Below, in pieces: positions 48,545 through 57,626 of a stretch of DNA of 57,975 nt (positions within the stretch are counted from its first letter, which is position 1; every line of letters begins with the position of its first letter). The DNA lies in NCBI GenBank assembly GCA_002491115.1, contig DKVI01000062.1, forward strand, positions 1-57,975, written 5' to 3'. The DNA is from Lachnospiraceae bacterium UBA7182 (GTDB lineage Bacteria; Bacillota; Clostridia; Lachnospirales; Lachnospiraceae). The notes beneath the pieces are model-generated. The model was given only the letters and a program-made list of their open reading frames with translations, was not told where the DNA came from and did no database searches. The translations under genes were made by a program, and so were the position numbers.

Positions 48545-49402
48545 ATGACCGAGATACATCTGCTGGAACAGTTTGTTGCTTTTGCGGAATGCGGCACGCT
48601 CCTGGCCGCTGCCGAGCGGCTGCACACCTCCCAGCCCGCGCTGACAAGATCTATGAAAAAGTTAGAAGCGGATCTGGGCGTTTCCCTTTTTACACGCACC
48701 AAAAATCACCTGGCGCTGAACGAAACCGGACTTCATGCCGCCGAATACGCGCGCCGTGTGCTGGAAGCCGACCAGGACTTTGAAACCCGCGTAAGAGCCT
48801 TCGACCGGAGCCTTCATACGATATCCATCGGATTCTGCGCGCCGGTTCCTCAGACCGTACTGACTCCTATGATCAACAGCATTTTTGACGGAATGACGAT
48901 CTCCGCGGATATGATGGACGACGCGGACTTTCCTGAAAAACTGGAAAAAGGAACCTACCAGCTGGCAGTCACACATTACAGGCCCGAAGGCAGTCTTTTT
49001 CACAGCAAAAAATGCGGGCATGAAGATCTTTTTATCTCACTGGCGCCCGGAAATCCGCTTACTTTTTATCCGAAAATCCATCTAAAGGATCTGGACGGCC
49101 TGTCTATCCTGCTGCTTTCCCGGATCGGCTTCTGGGCAAACGTCCACAGAGCCAAAACACCGAACTCCAACTATCTCTTACAGATTGACGGCATGGCTTT
49201 TGCCGAACTGGTAACGAACTCCTCATACCCGGCCTTTTCTTCCAGCTATTACATCAGGCGCAGAGATATTATCCCCGGCAGAGTCAATATCGCCATTGCA
49301 GATCCGGAATGCCATACTGATTTTTATCTGGTGTGCCTTGCATCCGAAAAGAAGAAATACAAGGCACTGTTTGACATGGTCACGGAAAAAACAATCCAGT
49401 AG
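48545..49402 (+). CDS. LysR-family transcriptional regulator
   Basis: 285 residues. The winged HTH is at the N-terminus (LLEQFVAFAECGTLLAAAERLHTSQPALTRSMKKLEADLG), with the LysR substrate-binding domain behind. The start at 48545 lies behind AAAGGA and is where homology begins; a frame reaching 48410 crosses the promoter. Divergent arrangement with the aldo-keto reductase suggests that gene is its target. Confidence 0.92.
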   Translation: MTEIHLLEQFVAFAECGTLLAAAERLHTSQPALTRSMKKLEADLGVSLFTRTKNHLALNETGLHAAEYARRVLEADQDFETRVRAFDRSLHTISIGFCAPVPQTVLTPMINSIFDGMTISADMMDDADFPEKLEKGTYQLAVTHYRPEGSLFHSKKCGHEDLFISLAPGNPLTFYPKIHLKDLDGLSILLLSRIGFWANVHRAKTPNSNYLLQIDGMAFAELVTNSSYPAFSSSYYIRRRDIIPGRVNIAIADPECHTDFYLVCLASEKKKYKALFDMVTEKTIQ

Positions 49403-49422
49403 CAGGCGCAGCAGCCGTTATT

Positions 49423-50751
49423 TCAGTAATGGTACTTTTCCTTCTTCGCGGCAATAAACAAAGCCGTCATAATCGCCGCTACCAGCTCCGCCGCCACCAC
49501 GGATAACCAGATTCCGTCTATACCGAAAAACAACGGGAAGATCAGCACAGCCGCCGCCTGAAACAACAGACTTCTCAGAAAAGAGATCAGGGCAGAAGTC
49601 AGGCCGTCGTTTAACGCTGTAAAAAAAGAAGACCCGTAGATGGCGAGTCCGGAAAAGAGGAAGGAAAAAGAATAGATCATAAACGCTCTTTTGGTCATGT
49701 CCATAAGCGCCCGGTCATATCCCACAAAGATCCTTGCCAGCGGCCCTGCCAGCAACTCCGCCAGGCCAAACATAAGCACTGCAAAGACGCCAATGATCAC
49801 ATAGCTTTTTCTCAGAAGCCCTTTTAACTCCGAAGAATCTCCCGCACCGTAATGATAGCTGACCACAGGCGCCGAGCCCGTGGAATATCCGATAAAGATG
49901 GCAAGAAAGATCATGTTGACATACATCACAACCCCATAGGCGGCGATGCCGTCCTCACCGGCATATCTCATCAACTGAAAATTATACAGCATACTGACCA
50001 GGGAAATAGAGACATTGCTCATAAGCTCCGAGGAACCGTTGGTGCAGGCTTTTAACAGCGCTTTTTTGTCCATGTTTGTCCTGGTCAGATAAAGGACGCC
50101 GATATCGCGCCTGCAAAAATACAGGATCGGTATCAGGCCGCCGGCCACCTGGCTGATCATCGTCGCTGCCGCGGCCCCTTGCAGTCCCCAGGAAAAGACC
50201 GCCATAAACAGCGCGTCCAGCACCATGTTCATAATCCCGCACGCCACAGTGACAAAAAGTCCAAGCTGCGGCCTTTCTGCCGCGATAAAAAAGCTCTGGA
50301 ACTCAAACTGGAGCATAAAAAAAGGCAGAGACAAAAGCAGTATCCTGGCATAGACCACGCAGGAATCCAAAAGTTCCCCTTCCGCTCCCATCCAGGCGGC
50401 AAGCGGGCGGATGAATAAAAAACCGGCCACGGCAAGAATCGCACCGCAGACCGCTGTGCTATATACAAATAAGGAAAACAACTGACGCGCTTTCTTCGTA
50501 TCTCCCTCACCCATAGTCTTTGACACCAGCGCGCCGCCGCCGGAACCAAACATAAAGCCTGTAGATCCCAGGATCATAAGAACCGGCATAATAAAATTTA
50601 CAGCGGCAAAAGAAGTCTTTCCTACAAAATTAGATACAAAAAATCCGTCCACCACACTATAGATAGAAGTAAATATCATCATGATCATGGAGGGAAAAGT
50701 AAACCGCAAAAGTCTTCCGTAATTAAAATGATCAGAAAGTTGAATATGCAT
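49423..50751 (-). CDS. MATE-family efflux transporter
   Basis: 442 residues, 12 membrane segments in two six-helix halves. The start region NYGRLLRFTFPSMIMMIFTSIYSVVDGFFV is typical, as is GTGGALVS-like MFGSGGGALVSK. MATE proteins export drugs or metabolites in exchange for Na+ or H+. AAGGAG lies before the start at 50751, two bases after the MarR stop, so MarR and MATE form one operon. Confidence 0.93.
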   Translation of the reverse strand: MHIQLSDHFNYGRLLRFTFPSMIMMIFTSIYSVVDGFFVSNFVGKTSFAAVNFIMPVLMILGSTGFMFGSGGGALVSKTMGEGDTKKARQLFSLFVYSTAVCGAILAVAGFLFIRPLAAWMGAEGELLDSCVVYARILLLSLPFFMLQFEFQSFFIAAERPQLGLFVTVACGIMNMVLDALFMAVFSWGLQGAAAATMISQVAGGLIPILYFCRRDIGVLYLTRTNMDKKALLKACTNGSSELMSNVSISLVSMLYNFQLMRYAGEDGIAAYGVVMYVNMIFLAIFIGYSTGSAPVVSYHYGAGDSSELKGLLRKSYVIIGVFAVLMFGLAELLAGPLARIFVGYDRALMDMTKRAFMIYSFSFLFSGLAIYGSSFFTALNDGLTSALISFLRSLLFQAAAVLIFPLFFGIDGIWLSVVAAELVAAIMTALFIAAKKEKYHY

Positions 50752-50753
50752 CG

Positions 50754-51185
50754 CTATAACTCCTTTATTTTCTCTCTGAAATCTGCCAGGTATCTCCTGG
50801 TCAGGTCCATATAAACAGTTCTTTCTTCCTCCGACCACTGCCCGAATATCTCATTTTCGATCTCAATCACCCGAAGGACTGTATCTGTCGCAAACTGTTT
50901 CCCCTTTTCCGTGAGATACACTTTCTTTTTTCTTCCTTTAAATAGTTCAGAACGGATCACCTGATCGGCTTCCAGTTTCCGAAGCGCTGAATTGATGGTC
51001 TGCTTGCTGACCCCGGATGTAATATCACTCAGCAGACATTCCCCGCCGTTTATAAAGACCGTATAAAGTATCAGCATGGCGCTGTCCGACAATCCCAGCT
51101 TCAGCGCCGCGTCATGGTAAGCCATATCGATCCCGGACACCAGCAGATCGAATTTTCGCATCTGCGCATGAATCTCATGTTCCAT
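50754..51185 (-). CDS. MarR-family regulator
   Basis: 143 residues with a winged HTH: LSDITSGVSKQTINSALRKLEADQVIRSE, then the wing FKGRKKKVYLTEKGKQ. It precedes a MATE gene by two bases. Two identical-pattern dyads in its own promoter region make autorepression, relieved by a ligand, very likely. Confidence 0.92.
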   Translation of the reverse strand: MEHEIHAQMRKFDLLVSGIDMAYHDAALKLGLSDSAMLILYTVFINGGECLLSDITSGVSKQTINSALRKLEADQVIRSELFKGRKKKVYLTEKGKQFATDTVLRVIEIENEIFGQWSEEERTVYMDLTRRYLADFREKIKEL

Positions 51186-51199
51186 TTTATATTCTCCTT

Positions 51200-51213
51200 G
51201 TATGATTTCGTAC
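51200..51213. promoter_or_regulatory. MarR operator 2
   Basis: GTATGATTTCGTAC, between the promoter and the marR ribosome binding site. It is the reverse complement pattern of operator 1 (GTACGATTTCATAC). Binding would block transcription start or elongation. Confidence 0.65.
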
Positions 51214-51226
51214 TGTTATAGTCAGT

Positions 51227-51255
51227 AGTATAGTACGATTTCATACTATTGTCAA
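51227..51255 (-). promoter_or_regulatory. promoter of the marR-MATE operon
   Basis: Minus strand TTGACA (51255-51250), a 17-base spacer and TATACT (51232-51227), a near-consensus promoter. Confidence 0.85.
51233..51246. promoter_or_regulatory. MarR operator 1
   Basis: GTACGATTTCATAC fills the spacer between -35 and -10 of the marR promoter. Its centre is 33 bp, about three helical turns, from operator 2. Confidence 0.7.
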
Positions 51256-51371
51256 GCTGATTTTTATTTTTTCAAAAGACAGATTCCGTTGCGCAATAAA
51301 CGCAAAAAAAGCGCTGACTTTTTGTATCAACGCTTTTTGTCTGCTGAAGCTGCTCATCAGCACCTTAACTG

Positions 51372-51545
51372 TTACAAAAACATATTTTTCACATACTCCC
51401 GCATTTCTTCGCGGGATGTAACATTCTTTGCCCCGTTTATGATAGCATTTTGCTCCTCGGCGGAAAGATGGCTGAAACGAATCAGGATATCGGCATGCTG
51501 TGCAAGCTCCATGGTAAAGCCAATCGGCAAGTCTCTTTTTTTCAA
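51372..51545 (-). CDS. small conserved-looking protein, TTG start
   Basis: 57 residues, starting with TTG behind a strong GAGGTGAT ribosome binding site: KKRDLPIGFTMELAQHADI, then LIRFSHLSAEEQNAI, and ending SREEMREYVKNMFL. It reads as an amphipathic, helical, cytoplasmic protein. I recall similar short proteins in Lachnospiraceae but no function. The absence of a standard start makes it easy to miss. It is separate from marR and vanW. Confidence 0.6.
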   Translation of the reverse strand: MKKRDLPIGFTMELAQHADILIRFSHLSAEEQNAIINGAKNVTSREEMREYVKNMFL

Positions 51546-51603
51546 TTGCTCATCACCTCGGTGACAGGATGTGCAATGTGAAAAAAATTATACCTGCGCC
51601 TGC

Positions 51604-52443
51604 TTACATTTTGTAGAGCGATACGGTCAGCACACCCTGATCCGCAGCCGCCTGAATCTGAACAGGCTCCGCAAAAATATTGGTAAATTTTAAATCCAGC
51701 GAGCTTCCGGAAACCGTCGCGTCCATTCCCTCCGGAATGTAAGCCACTTTCAGGGAATGGGGATGCCGTTCGGTGGCGGGCAGACCGGCGTTCAGCATGG
51801 CTGCATATAACGTAGAGGAAACCTGACAGATTCCTCCGCCAATCCCGGGAACATATTTTTTATTCACGATCATGGGCGCTTCTACATAACCGTTGGCGGC
51901 AGTCCTGGGCAAAATGGTCTGCGTGAAAGAAAAACTCTCACCAGGCTGAACCACAACGCCGTTAATCCTGGAGGCAGCCAGCGATACGTTCACTGCACGC
52001 GGAATATTCGGACTGTAGGCAGTTGCGTAAGTGCCTATGAGCGTGTCCACCGACGCCGCCACAGAACCCGCAAGCGCCATACCGTCGCCTGCCGCGCTGC
52101 GTCCCTCGGCCTTTCCGTATTTCTCGTAGTGGACACAGTAGGCGCGGTAATCGTCTCCGAAGGATGCCTGCAAATCCGGATATTGATTCCGGTACACCAG
52201 ACAGTTAAATTCTGCGCTTCCCGACCGTCCTTCTGCCAGTCCGCAGTCAAGATAATGGCGGTACAGGCGGTCATGGTCATTGCCAAATACAGCCTGCAGA
52301 TCCGGATAGGTATTGTAATAATAATCCGCATCAAAAGTCAGACTGGTCAGCTGCATCTGCGCCGCTTCAACAGCCGGCCCGCTTCCCCACAACAGGCAGA
52401 AGCACAGGACCGCGGAAATAAAAATGCTTATTTTCCGTTTCAT
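51604..52443 (-). CDS. secreted VanW-domain protein with two N-terminal repeats
   Basis: 279 residues. A signal peptide (about residues 1-27) is followed by two tandem ~40-residue repeats (FDADYYYNTYPDLQAVFG...GLAEGRSG and FNCLVYRNQYPDLQASFG...GKAEGRS). A VanW domain then has PGESFSFTQTILPR and GGGICQVSSTLYAAML. The Y-x-YPDLQ...G-x-x-EGR repeat is common in secreted Clostridial wall proteins, often with wall hydrolases. VanW function is unknown, but its Gly-Gly-Gly-Ile-Cys-Gln motif is invariant. The start follows AAGGAG. Confidence 0.88.
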   Translation of the reverse strand: MKRKISIFISAVLCFCLLWGSGPAVEAAQMQLTSLTFDADYYYNTYPDLQAVFGNDHDRLYRHYLDCGLAEGRSGSAEFNCLVYRNQYPDLQASFGDDYRAYCVHYEKYGKAEGRSAAGDGMALAGSVAASVDTLIGTYATAYSPNIPRAVNVSLAASRINGVVVQPGESFSFTQTILPRTAANGYVEAPMIVNKKYVPGIGGGICQVSSTLYAAMLNAGLPATERHPHSLKVAYIPEGMDATVSGSSLDLKFTNIFAEPVQIQAAADQGVLTVSLYKM

Positions 52444-52501
52444 AGTTTTTCTCCTTATTCTGCTTTTTTCATATTGCTTACACAATCTGTTAGCTGATCA
52501 C

Positions 52502-52530
52502 ATTATACCAAGCGTCAAAGAAGATGTAAA
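52502..52530 (-). promoter_or_regulatory. promoter of the VanW gene
   Basis: Minus strand TTTACA (52530-52525), a 17-base spacer and TATAAT (52507-52502). Confidence 0.7.
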
Positions 52531-52580
52531 GTTCATGCTGCAATGATCCGCAGAGGATTTTTTATTCTTTATTAATACAC

Positions 52581-53273
52581 TTACACCATAATGATCCTCC
52601 GGAAGCGTTCCAAGTCTGCTTTCGTGGTAATCTTAAAATTTCCTTCGTCCCCGGGAATCATGGCGATATCCATATGATCCAGGACGGCAGGCTCTGTGGA
52701 ACCGTTGATCGTAAGGATACGATTCGGCAGAAGCTTTCGGTTGGCTTCATAATACCTGCCGATGCAGAAAACTTCCGGAGCCTGACCGGCATAGACCTGG
52801 CTGCGTTTAAGAAGCGCATCGACTTTTTGGCCGTCCCGGCTCAGATAGACGGTATCTTTCATGGGAAGCACCGGCATCAGGCCGTCGTGTCCCTGCACCG
52901 CATCCAGGCAGGCCGTGACCTGGACAGGCGAGAGCAGCGGCCGGGCGGCGTCATGGATAAAGACGTAGCCGGAATCGCCGGCATAAGTCTTTATATCCTG
53001 TAAACCATGAAAAATAGAGAGCTGGCGGTTCTCACCCGGCCTGGAGAAGCCGCAGAACTTTTTACACAGGTCTGCCGTTTGCAGCCAGTTCTTTACAGGC
53101 TCCTGCCAGGCAGGATCGGCTACGATCTGGATTCCGTCGATTTTATCATGGCAGGATAAGGTTTCTATGCAGTAGGAAATAATCGGCCGGCCTCCTACTT
53201 CTATGTATTGTTTGGGTATATCCGCTCCAAGCCGCAGGCCGGTTCCGCCGGATAAAATCAGTGCGATATTCAT
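52581..53273 (-). CDS. CTP-dependent cytidylyltransferase, IspD/TarI family
   Basis: 230 residues. The nucleotide-binding start is ALILSGGTGLRLGADIPKQY, where the usual Ala-Gly-Gly is Ser-Gly-Gly. HDAARPLLSP and KITTKADLERF follow. Enzymes of this fold make CDP-methylerythritol (IspD) or CDP-ribitol (TarI). The neighbours are a pentulose-phosphate epimerase and a CDP-glycerol-transferase-like protein, so a wall-polymer precursor role is favoured over isoprenoid synthesis. It is the last gene of that operon, 76 bases after the epimerase. Confidence 0.82.
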   Translation of the reverse strand: MNIALILSGGTGLRLGADIPKQYIEVGGRPIISYCIETLSCHDKIDGIQIVADPAWQEPVKNWLQTADLCKKFCGFSRPGENRQLSIFHGLQDIKTYAGDSGYVFIHDAARPLLSPVQVTACLDAVQGHDGLMPVLPMKDTVYLSRDGQKVDALLKRSQVYAGQAPEVFCIGRYYEANRKLLPNRILTINGSTEPAVLDHMDIAMIPGDEGNFKITTKADLERFRRIIMV

Positions 53274-53349
53274 GTCTTTTTACTCCTGAATAACGATTCA
53301 TATTTGTATATTCTGTCGCTTCCTGCAGGTAAAAAGTTAAAGATCAGCT

Positions 53350-54012
53350 TTAAAACTGCAACTCCCGGATTGCGTGCAGGGTATCTCCATAAGGCTTTCC
53401 CCTGCCAAAAAGAAGCGTCGTCCCAAGCACAAACCCCCGCACGCCCTTCGACGCAAATTCCAGAATCTTCTCCGCGCTGCAGGCGCCGTCCCAGTAAAGT
53501 TCAAAGTCCATATCATCTTTTAAAGCCAACAGGCGGGTGATTTTTTTCCCCACATAAGGAAGGTACATCTGCCCGGCATTCCCCGGGTTGACCGACATAA
53601 CCAGCACCTTTTTTACAATACGCAGCATCTCCATAACCGTCTCCACAGACGTCCCCGGATTGATGGCGATGCCGGGAATCATCCCCGCGTTAATGATACT
53701 TTGCAGCGTGGTAGAAGGATGATATTCGGCTTCCGGATGGATATAGACGGTATCGCCTTTCCTGAGGCTGTTTAAGAACAGGTGAATCCGGTTATTGGGG
53801 TGTTCAATCATCAGATGGACGTCCAGAGGCTTTGCCGTGGCGCCCGCAATATAACGCATGTCGTTTAAAGACATGGCAAAATTGGGAACGTAACGTCCAT
53901 CCATGATATCTATATGGAAGGAATCAATCCCTCCCTCGTCCAGCTCCTTTACTTCTTTTTCCAGGTGTCCGTAGTCGGCGCACATCATGGAAGCCATGAG
54001 TTCAAATTGCAT
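53350..54012 (-). CDS. ribulose-phosphate 3-epimerase family protein
   Basis: 220 residues, a TIM barrel. Expected metal and catalytic sites are in ASMMCADYGHLEKE, FHIDIMDGRYVPN and VHLMIEHP. The MSVNPGNAGQ loop differs from the canonical NPGFGGQ, and the last Asp lies in ELYWDGACS instead of VDGG. It is therefore a divergent paralogue, not the housekeeping enzyme, probably interconverting a pentulose phosphate (or a related sugar phosphate) for the polymer cluster. The start at 54012 has GGAGAGGAG; the earlier Met at 54039 lies upstream of that site. Confidence 0.8.
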   Translation of the reverse strand: MQFELMASMMCADYGHLEKEVKELDEGGIDSFHIDIMDGRYVPNFAMSLNDMRYIAGATAKPLDVHLMIEHPNNRIHLFLNSLRKGDTVYIHPEAEYHPSTTLQSIINAGMIPGIAINPGTSVETVMEMLRIVKKVLVMSVNPGNAGQMYLPYVGKKITRLLALKDDMDFELYWDGACSAEKILEFASKGVRGFVLGTTLLFGRGKPYGDTLHAIRELQF

Positions 54013-54031
54013 ACGAATTTCTCCTCTCCTT

Positions 54032-55375
54032 TCAAACATCCACCGCCTGTATCATAATCGGCTTCCCCGTCAACTGATACAGCCATACGATGGAACTGTG
54101 ATCCCCATAATAAGCGTCACTTACAGCGATTGCCCTGTCCAGATCAGGGGAATCGTCATAGATACCCCAGCCCGCGTCTTTATATTCCCGTACGATGCTT
54201 TCATACTGCTCTTTCAGCTGCGGCCGCATGGAGACAAGCGTCGCTTCGGTCAATGGATGGGGTCTCCATAAAAGCGTCACATCCTCCCGGTTTTCCTCAA
54301 AAATACGCAGGTTACGCTCGATTTTGTCAAGCATCGCCTCGCCGCTTTGCAGCAGAGCGCTTACGCTGGTATTATAAAAAATGACCTTTCTTCTGCCGCC
54401 GCCTTCCTTTCGGATCTTCTTCTCCCAGTCCTCCGGCAGTTGAAAATCCTTATCTTTCAGATCGCGTACCCGGTCTGCCTTCGGCGAACCCAGGCCCAGG
54501 ATCTTTTCCTCCCAATAAGAACGCTTATCCTCCCCTGTATATTTTGTCAGCACATCCACATAGACCTGGCGCATGGCTTCCGACTGCACAATCACCCGGT
54601 CCGCATTCACCACACCCGGACAGGTACAAAAATGAGAGACGCCCTCCACTGCTTTCTCATCCTCCGGATCAATCTCACCCAGGATAAAATACGGGATGTA
54701 GACCAGCTGATCCGTGTACTGCTTCAGATTCCCGGAGTAGAAAAACGGATGGACGCTGGTCACATAATTCTCATTATCATAGGGATTGTGGATGAAAATC
54801 ACATCCGGCCTGCGGTCCGCAAAATCATATTCCCTGTAATCGACCACCGGCACGTCCTCCGGGTACAGATCTCCCTCATAATGCATTTCCCGGAAACTCC
54901 CGTCCGGATTTTTATCAAAATAGGGAATCGGCACCACATAGGCGTCGCAGTTGGCATCCTCTGCGGCGGCCCGCCAGACACTCTCCAGCGAATCCCACAT
55001 GGAAGCCTTATAAGGAAGAAATACCGCCTCTGTCCGGACCGGAATATCATTCCTTAAGCTGTTCCTGACCTGAACCAGCTTTTTCTGCAAAGCTTTGCAG
55101 ATGCCGCCCGTGTTCACCGGCAGGCAGTCCCTGACCGCCTCGTAAAGCTGATAAATCTGTTCGCAATATTCTTCTAACAGACGGACTGTCGCCGTACCTT
55201 CTCCTTCAGCCGTTTCAATCATCGTACCCGTTTCGATCGCCGCTTCCTGGCACTGTTCTGCCAGATCCAGAACAACGCCGGAATCGTTCCGCTCCAATGA
55301 TCGTTTTATTTCCTTATGCGCCTGCTCCAATAATGAAACCGTCTTCTCGGCCCGCGCTTTCTGTGATTTTCTCAT
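54032..55375 (-). CDS. CDP-glycerol/polyol phosphotransferase-like protein
   Basis: 447 residues. An N-terminal coiled part (about 1-110) is followed by a GT-B-type transferase region: PVRTEAVFLPYKASMWDSLESV, RPDVIFIHNPYDNENYVTSV, TLLWRPHPLTEATL and SDAYYGDHSSIVWLYQLTGKP. The C-terminal motif WRPHP...GD.SS is shared with CDP-glycerol glycerophosphotransferases (TagF-like), which polymerise polyol phosphates onto wall carriers. It is probably the user of the CDP-activated product of the two genes behind it. No membrane anchor is seen. Confidence 0.8.
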   Translation of the reverse strand: MRKSQKARAEKTVSLLEQAHKEIKRSLERNDSGVVLDLAEQCQEAAIETGTMIETAEGEGTATVRLLEEYCEQIYQLYEAVRDCLPVNTGGICKALQKKLVQVRNSLRNDIPVRTEAVFLPYKASMWDSLESVWRAAAEDANCDAYVVPIPYFDKNPDGSFREMHYEGDLYPEDVPVVDYREYDFADRRPDVIFIHNPYDNENYVTSVHPFFYSGNLKQYTDQLVYIPYFILGEIDPEDEKAVEGVSHFCTCPGVVNADRVIVQSEAMRQVYVDVLTKYTGEDKRSYWEEKILGLGSPKADRVRDLKDKDFQLPEDWEKKIRKEGGGRRKVIFYNTSVSALLQSGEAMLDKIERNLRIFEENREDVTLLWRPHPLTEATLVSMRPQLKEQYESIVREYKDAGWGIYDDSPDLDRAIAVSDAYYGDHSSIVWLYQLTGKPIMIQAVDV

Positions 55376-55412
55376 CCTCGTTTCCTCTTTATCTGCTACT
55401 GTTTTTCATCCG

Positions 55413-57470
55413 TCACCGGATATTATTTCCGATCACATCCTTTATATCGGTCATCCTGCCAAAAAAAGGATCTTCAATTTTCAAAGAAAGAAAGTCCTCA
55501 TCTTTTATCTGTATCTGATTCACAAGCGACAAAAATAACTCCCCGAGTTTTTTATTTCCTTCTCTCGCTTTCTCGGGAAGAATCCTCAGATACTCCTCAA
55601 AGTATGTAATCATCCCCTCCTGCGCTCTTTCAAAGCACCGGATATCCCGTTCACTCCTTGTCTCAACCGCAAATACAGGATTTCCGTCCCCGCCAAATTC
55701 CTCAAGCTGCGGATAGGGAGACGTCAGCATCGTTTCCAGGATATAGTAGTTATCAAATATCATACTCGCGTCTCTCTCCTCATCCAGATAGAACGGCTGG
55801 ATATCCAGTCCTTTATCCGCCATGAACTCCGGTTCAAGCTGTAAAAAATAGAAGCCCTTTATATGCTGTGAAAATAACCTCTGTAAATACATCTGCACAG
55901 TCCCTTTGGCGACAAAATCAAATAACGCCGTATTTTCTTCCTGTATATCCAGCTTTTTTATATATTTTCTGTAATTGCTGCGCTGCCTGCGGGCTTTCGC
56001 AAGTATTTCCCTGTCCCGCTTTCCCTGTTTCAGATCACAAGCAGCGATCCCAAAACGTGTCCTTAATGATTCCTCCGGTACTCCGAAATACTTCATGCTG
56101 TCAATATACGCAATGTCCTTTTCATTTTCCACGCCGGCGCGGACCGCCGCTGTCCGTGAAGCAAGAAAATATACCGATTTCGTCCGGGGCGATACTTTTC
56201 TGAATAACCGGCCGATCAGGTATCCGTCCCGGGCACCAAACAGGATCTGCTTAAAATTCTGCTCCTCCGCCTTCTCCTTCAGCCACAGAACAAAATCGGT
56301 GATCACAGGCGCGCAGAACAAATATCCGATCTGAAAGGCGTCGGATACAGATAACGCGCGGTCTTCCTCCTCAAACCAGAACGGGCTGTTAAAAAGCTCC
56401 GCAATCAACATTCCTGCCTTCAGACGATCCGAAATCGTCCGGATCTCGTTTTCCATACCCAGCCCGCCCAGGGCGTCAAATAAATCCTCCCCGCTGAAGA
56501 TCCGACAGGCGGTTATCCCGTTTGCCGACGCTGTCTCAATATCCGAGATCTCGTCGTCCCCTATGTGCAGGATTTTCTTTGTTTCGTACTCGCCCTGCAG
56601 CACCTGAAATAATCCCTGTGTCTTGGAAATCCCATATTCGCAGGAGACAATTGCCTTGTCATAGCCCGTCAGCGCAAACCTGTCCAGGATCGCTTTTATC
56701 TGTTCCAGAGAATAGTAACTGTCTGTTGTAATCACGACCTGTTTCCCGGCTTCAACCGCCTTATAAAAGACGTCCCGCATTCGTTTCCTTATAACCATAA
56801 CAGAAAGATCGATCTCCCACTCCATCGACGCCAGCTCAGACGCAGTTATAAAATTGCCGCCTGTTTTCTGTAATACAGATTCGTAGATCTGTGTAAGCCC
56901 CGGCGCTTTATCTTTAGAAAGCTCCTTCTCCGCCGCCAGACGAAGTTTCGCAAAATCAGGGATATACAGCCCGTCCTCCCGCAGTCTCAGATCCATCAGT
57001 TCAAACAAATCCGTATAGGAACGTACCTTCCTTGTAACCAGCGTGTCAAACAGATCAAAACTCACCACATCTGCCCTGTTTATCTCTTCGAGCAGTTCAC
57101 AAAACGTCTTTCCCTCCAACTGCCTGAAGTCATAAGATACGTTTTTTCTTTCTAAAAGATTACGCCCCCTCACATCATAAAGCGCAATCTGATTTCTCCG
57201 GCAAAATTCCCCGATCCGCCTGGCAATCACTTTACAGGAACCCGGACGCGCCACAACGATCATCAGCCGCACCCCTTTTAAAAAAGCTTCTTCGAGGGAA
57301 ATGACCGGGCAGCCGTATAGTTCCCCGCCTTCCTGAAAACCGTCCAGCAGGCCGATCACCGATACGCTGTCTCCCAGTTCAGACAAAAATCTCTCCGTCT
57401 CCGTACCCAGGCCGTAAAGCGCGATCTTCCGGTCCTGATATTCTGTTAATAACTCCTTTATGTCACCCAT
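55413..57470 (-). CDS. large HAD-domain protein of a surface-polymer operon
   Basis: 685 residues. A Rossmann-like N-terminal domain (about 5-115) includes RKIALYGLGTETERFL. A HAD domain (about 130-330) has motif I SFDLFDTLV, motif II VVITTDSY and motif III ILHIGDDEISDIETA. A C-terminal region (about 400-685), with ILFGARDGYLIGRLF and DFVAKGTVQMYLQRLF, is typical of HAD proteins in polysaccharide clusters. It could be a sugar-phosphate phosphatase or modifier. A frame to 57572 begins inside the terminator at 57535-57590 and lacks a ribosome binding site, so the start at 57470 is chosen. First gene of the operon running to the cytidylyltransferase. Confidence 0.8.
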   Translation of the reverse strand: MGDIKELLTEYQDRKIALYGLGTETERFLSELGDSVSVIGLLDGFQEGGELYGCPVISLEEAFLKGVRLMIVVARPGSCKVIARRIGEFCRRNQIALYDVRGRNLLERKNVSYDFRQLEGKTFCELLEEINRADVVSFDLFDTLVTRKVRSYTDLFELMDLRLREDGLYIPDFAKLRLAAEKELSKDKAPGLTQIYESVLQKTGGNFITASELASMEWEIDLSVMVIRKRMRDVFYKAVEAGKQVVITTDSYYSLEQIKAILDRFALTGYDKAIVSCEYGISKTQGLFQVLQGEYETKKILHIGDDEISDIETASANGITACRIFSGEDLFDALGGLGMENEIRTISDRLKAGMLIAELFNSPFWFEEEDRALSVSDAFQIGYLFCAPVITDFVLWLKEKAEEQNFKQILFGARDGYLIGRLFRKVSPRTKSVYFLASRTAAVRAGVENEKDIAYIDSMKYFGVPEESLRTRFGIAACDLKQGKRDREILAKARRQRSNYRKYIKKLDIQEENTALFDFVAKGTVQMYLQRLFSQHIKGFYFLQLEPEFMADKGLDIQPFYLDEERDASMIFDNYYILETMLTSPYPQLEEFGGDGNPVFAVETRSERDIRCFERAQEGMITYFEEYLRILPEKAREGNKKLGELFLSLVNQIQIKDEDFLSLKIEDPFFGRMTDIKDVIGNNIR

Positions 57471-57534
57471 TTGCCCGTCCCCCCGGCCGCTCCCACAGCG
57501 TCCGAATCTCTCCTTTTGCAAAAATTTATAAACA

Positions 57535-57590
57535 AAAAATCCTGACATAAGCTTCTTGGTTTTATCTTCCATACTTATATCAGGATTTTT
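57535..57590 (-). terminator. terminator after the Rpn-type gene
   Basis: A 17-bp stem (57535-57551 with 57574-57590, one mismatch) with a 22-base loop. On the minus strand it runs into TTTTTTG. Confidence 0.75.
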
Positions 57591-57626
57591 CTGTCATTAT
57601 TTTGTTAAATTGTTAAAGCTGGCTTT

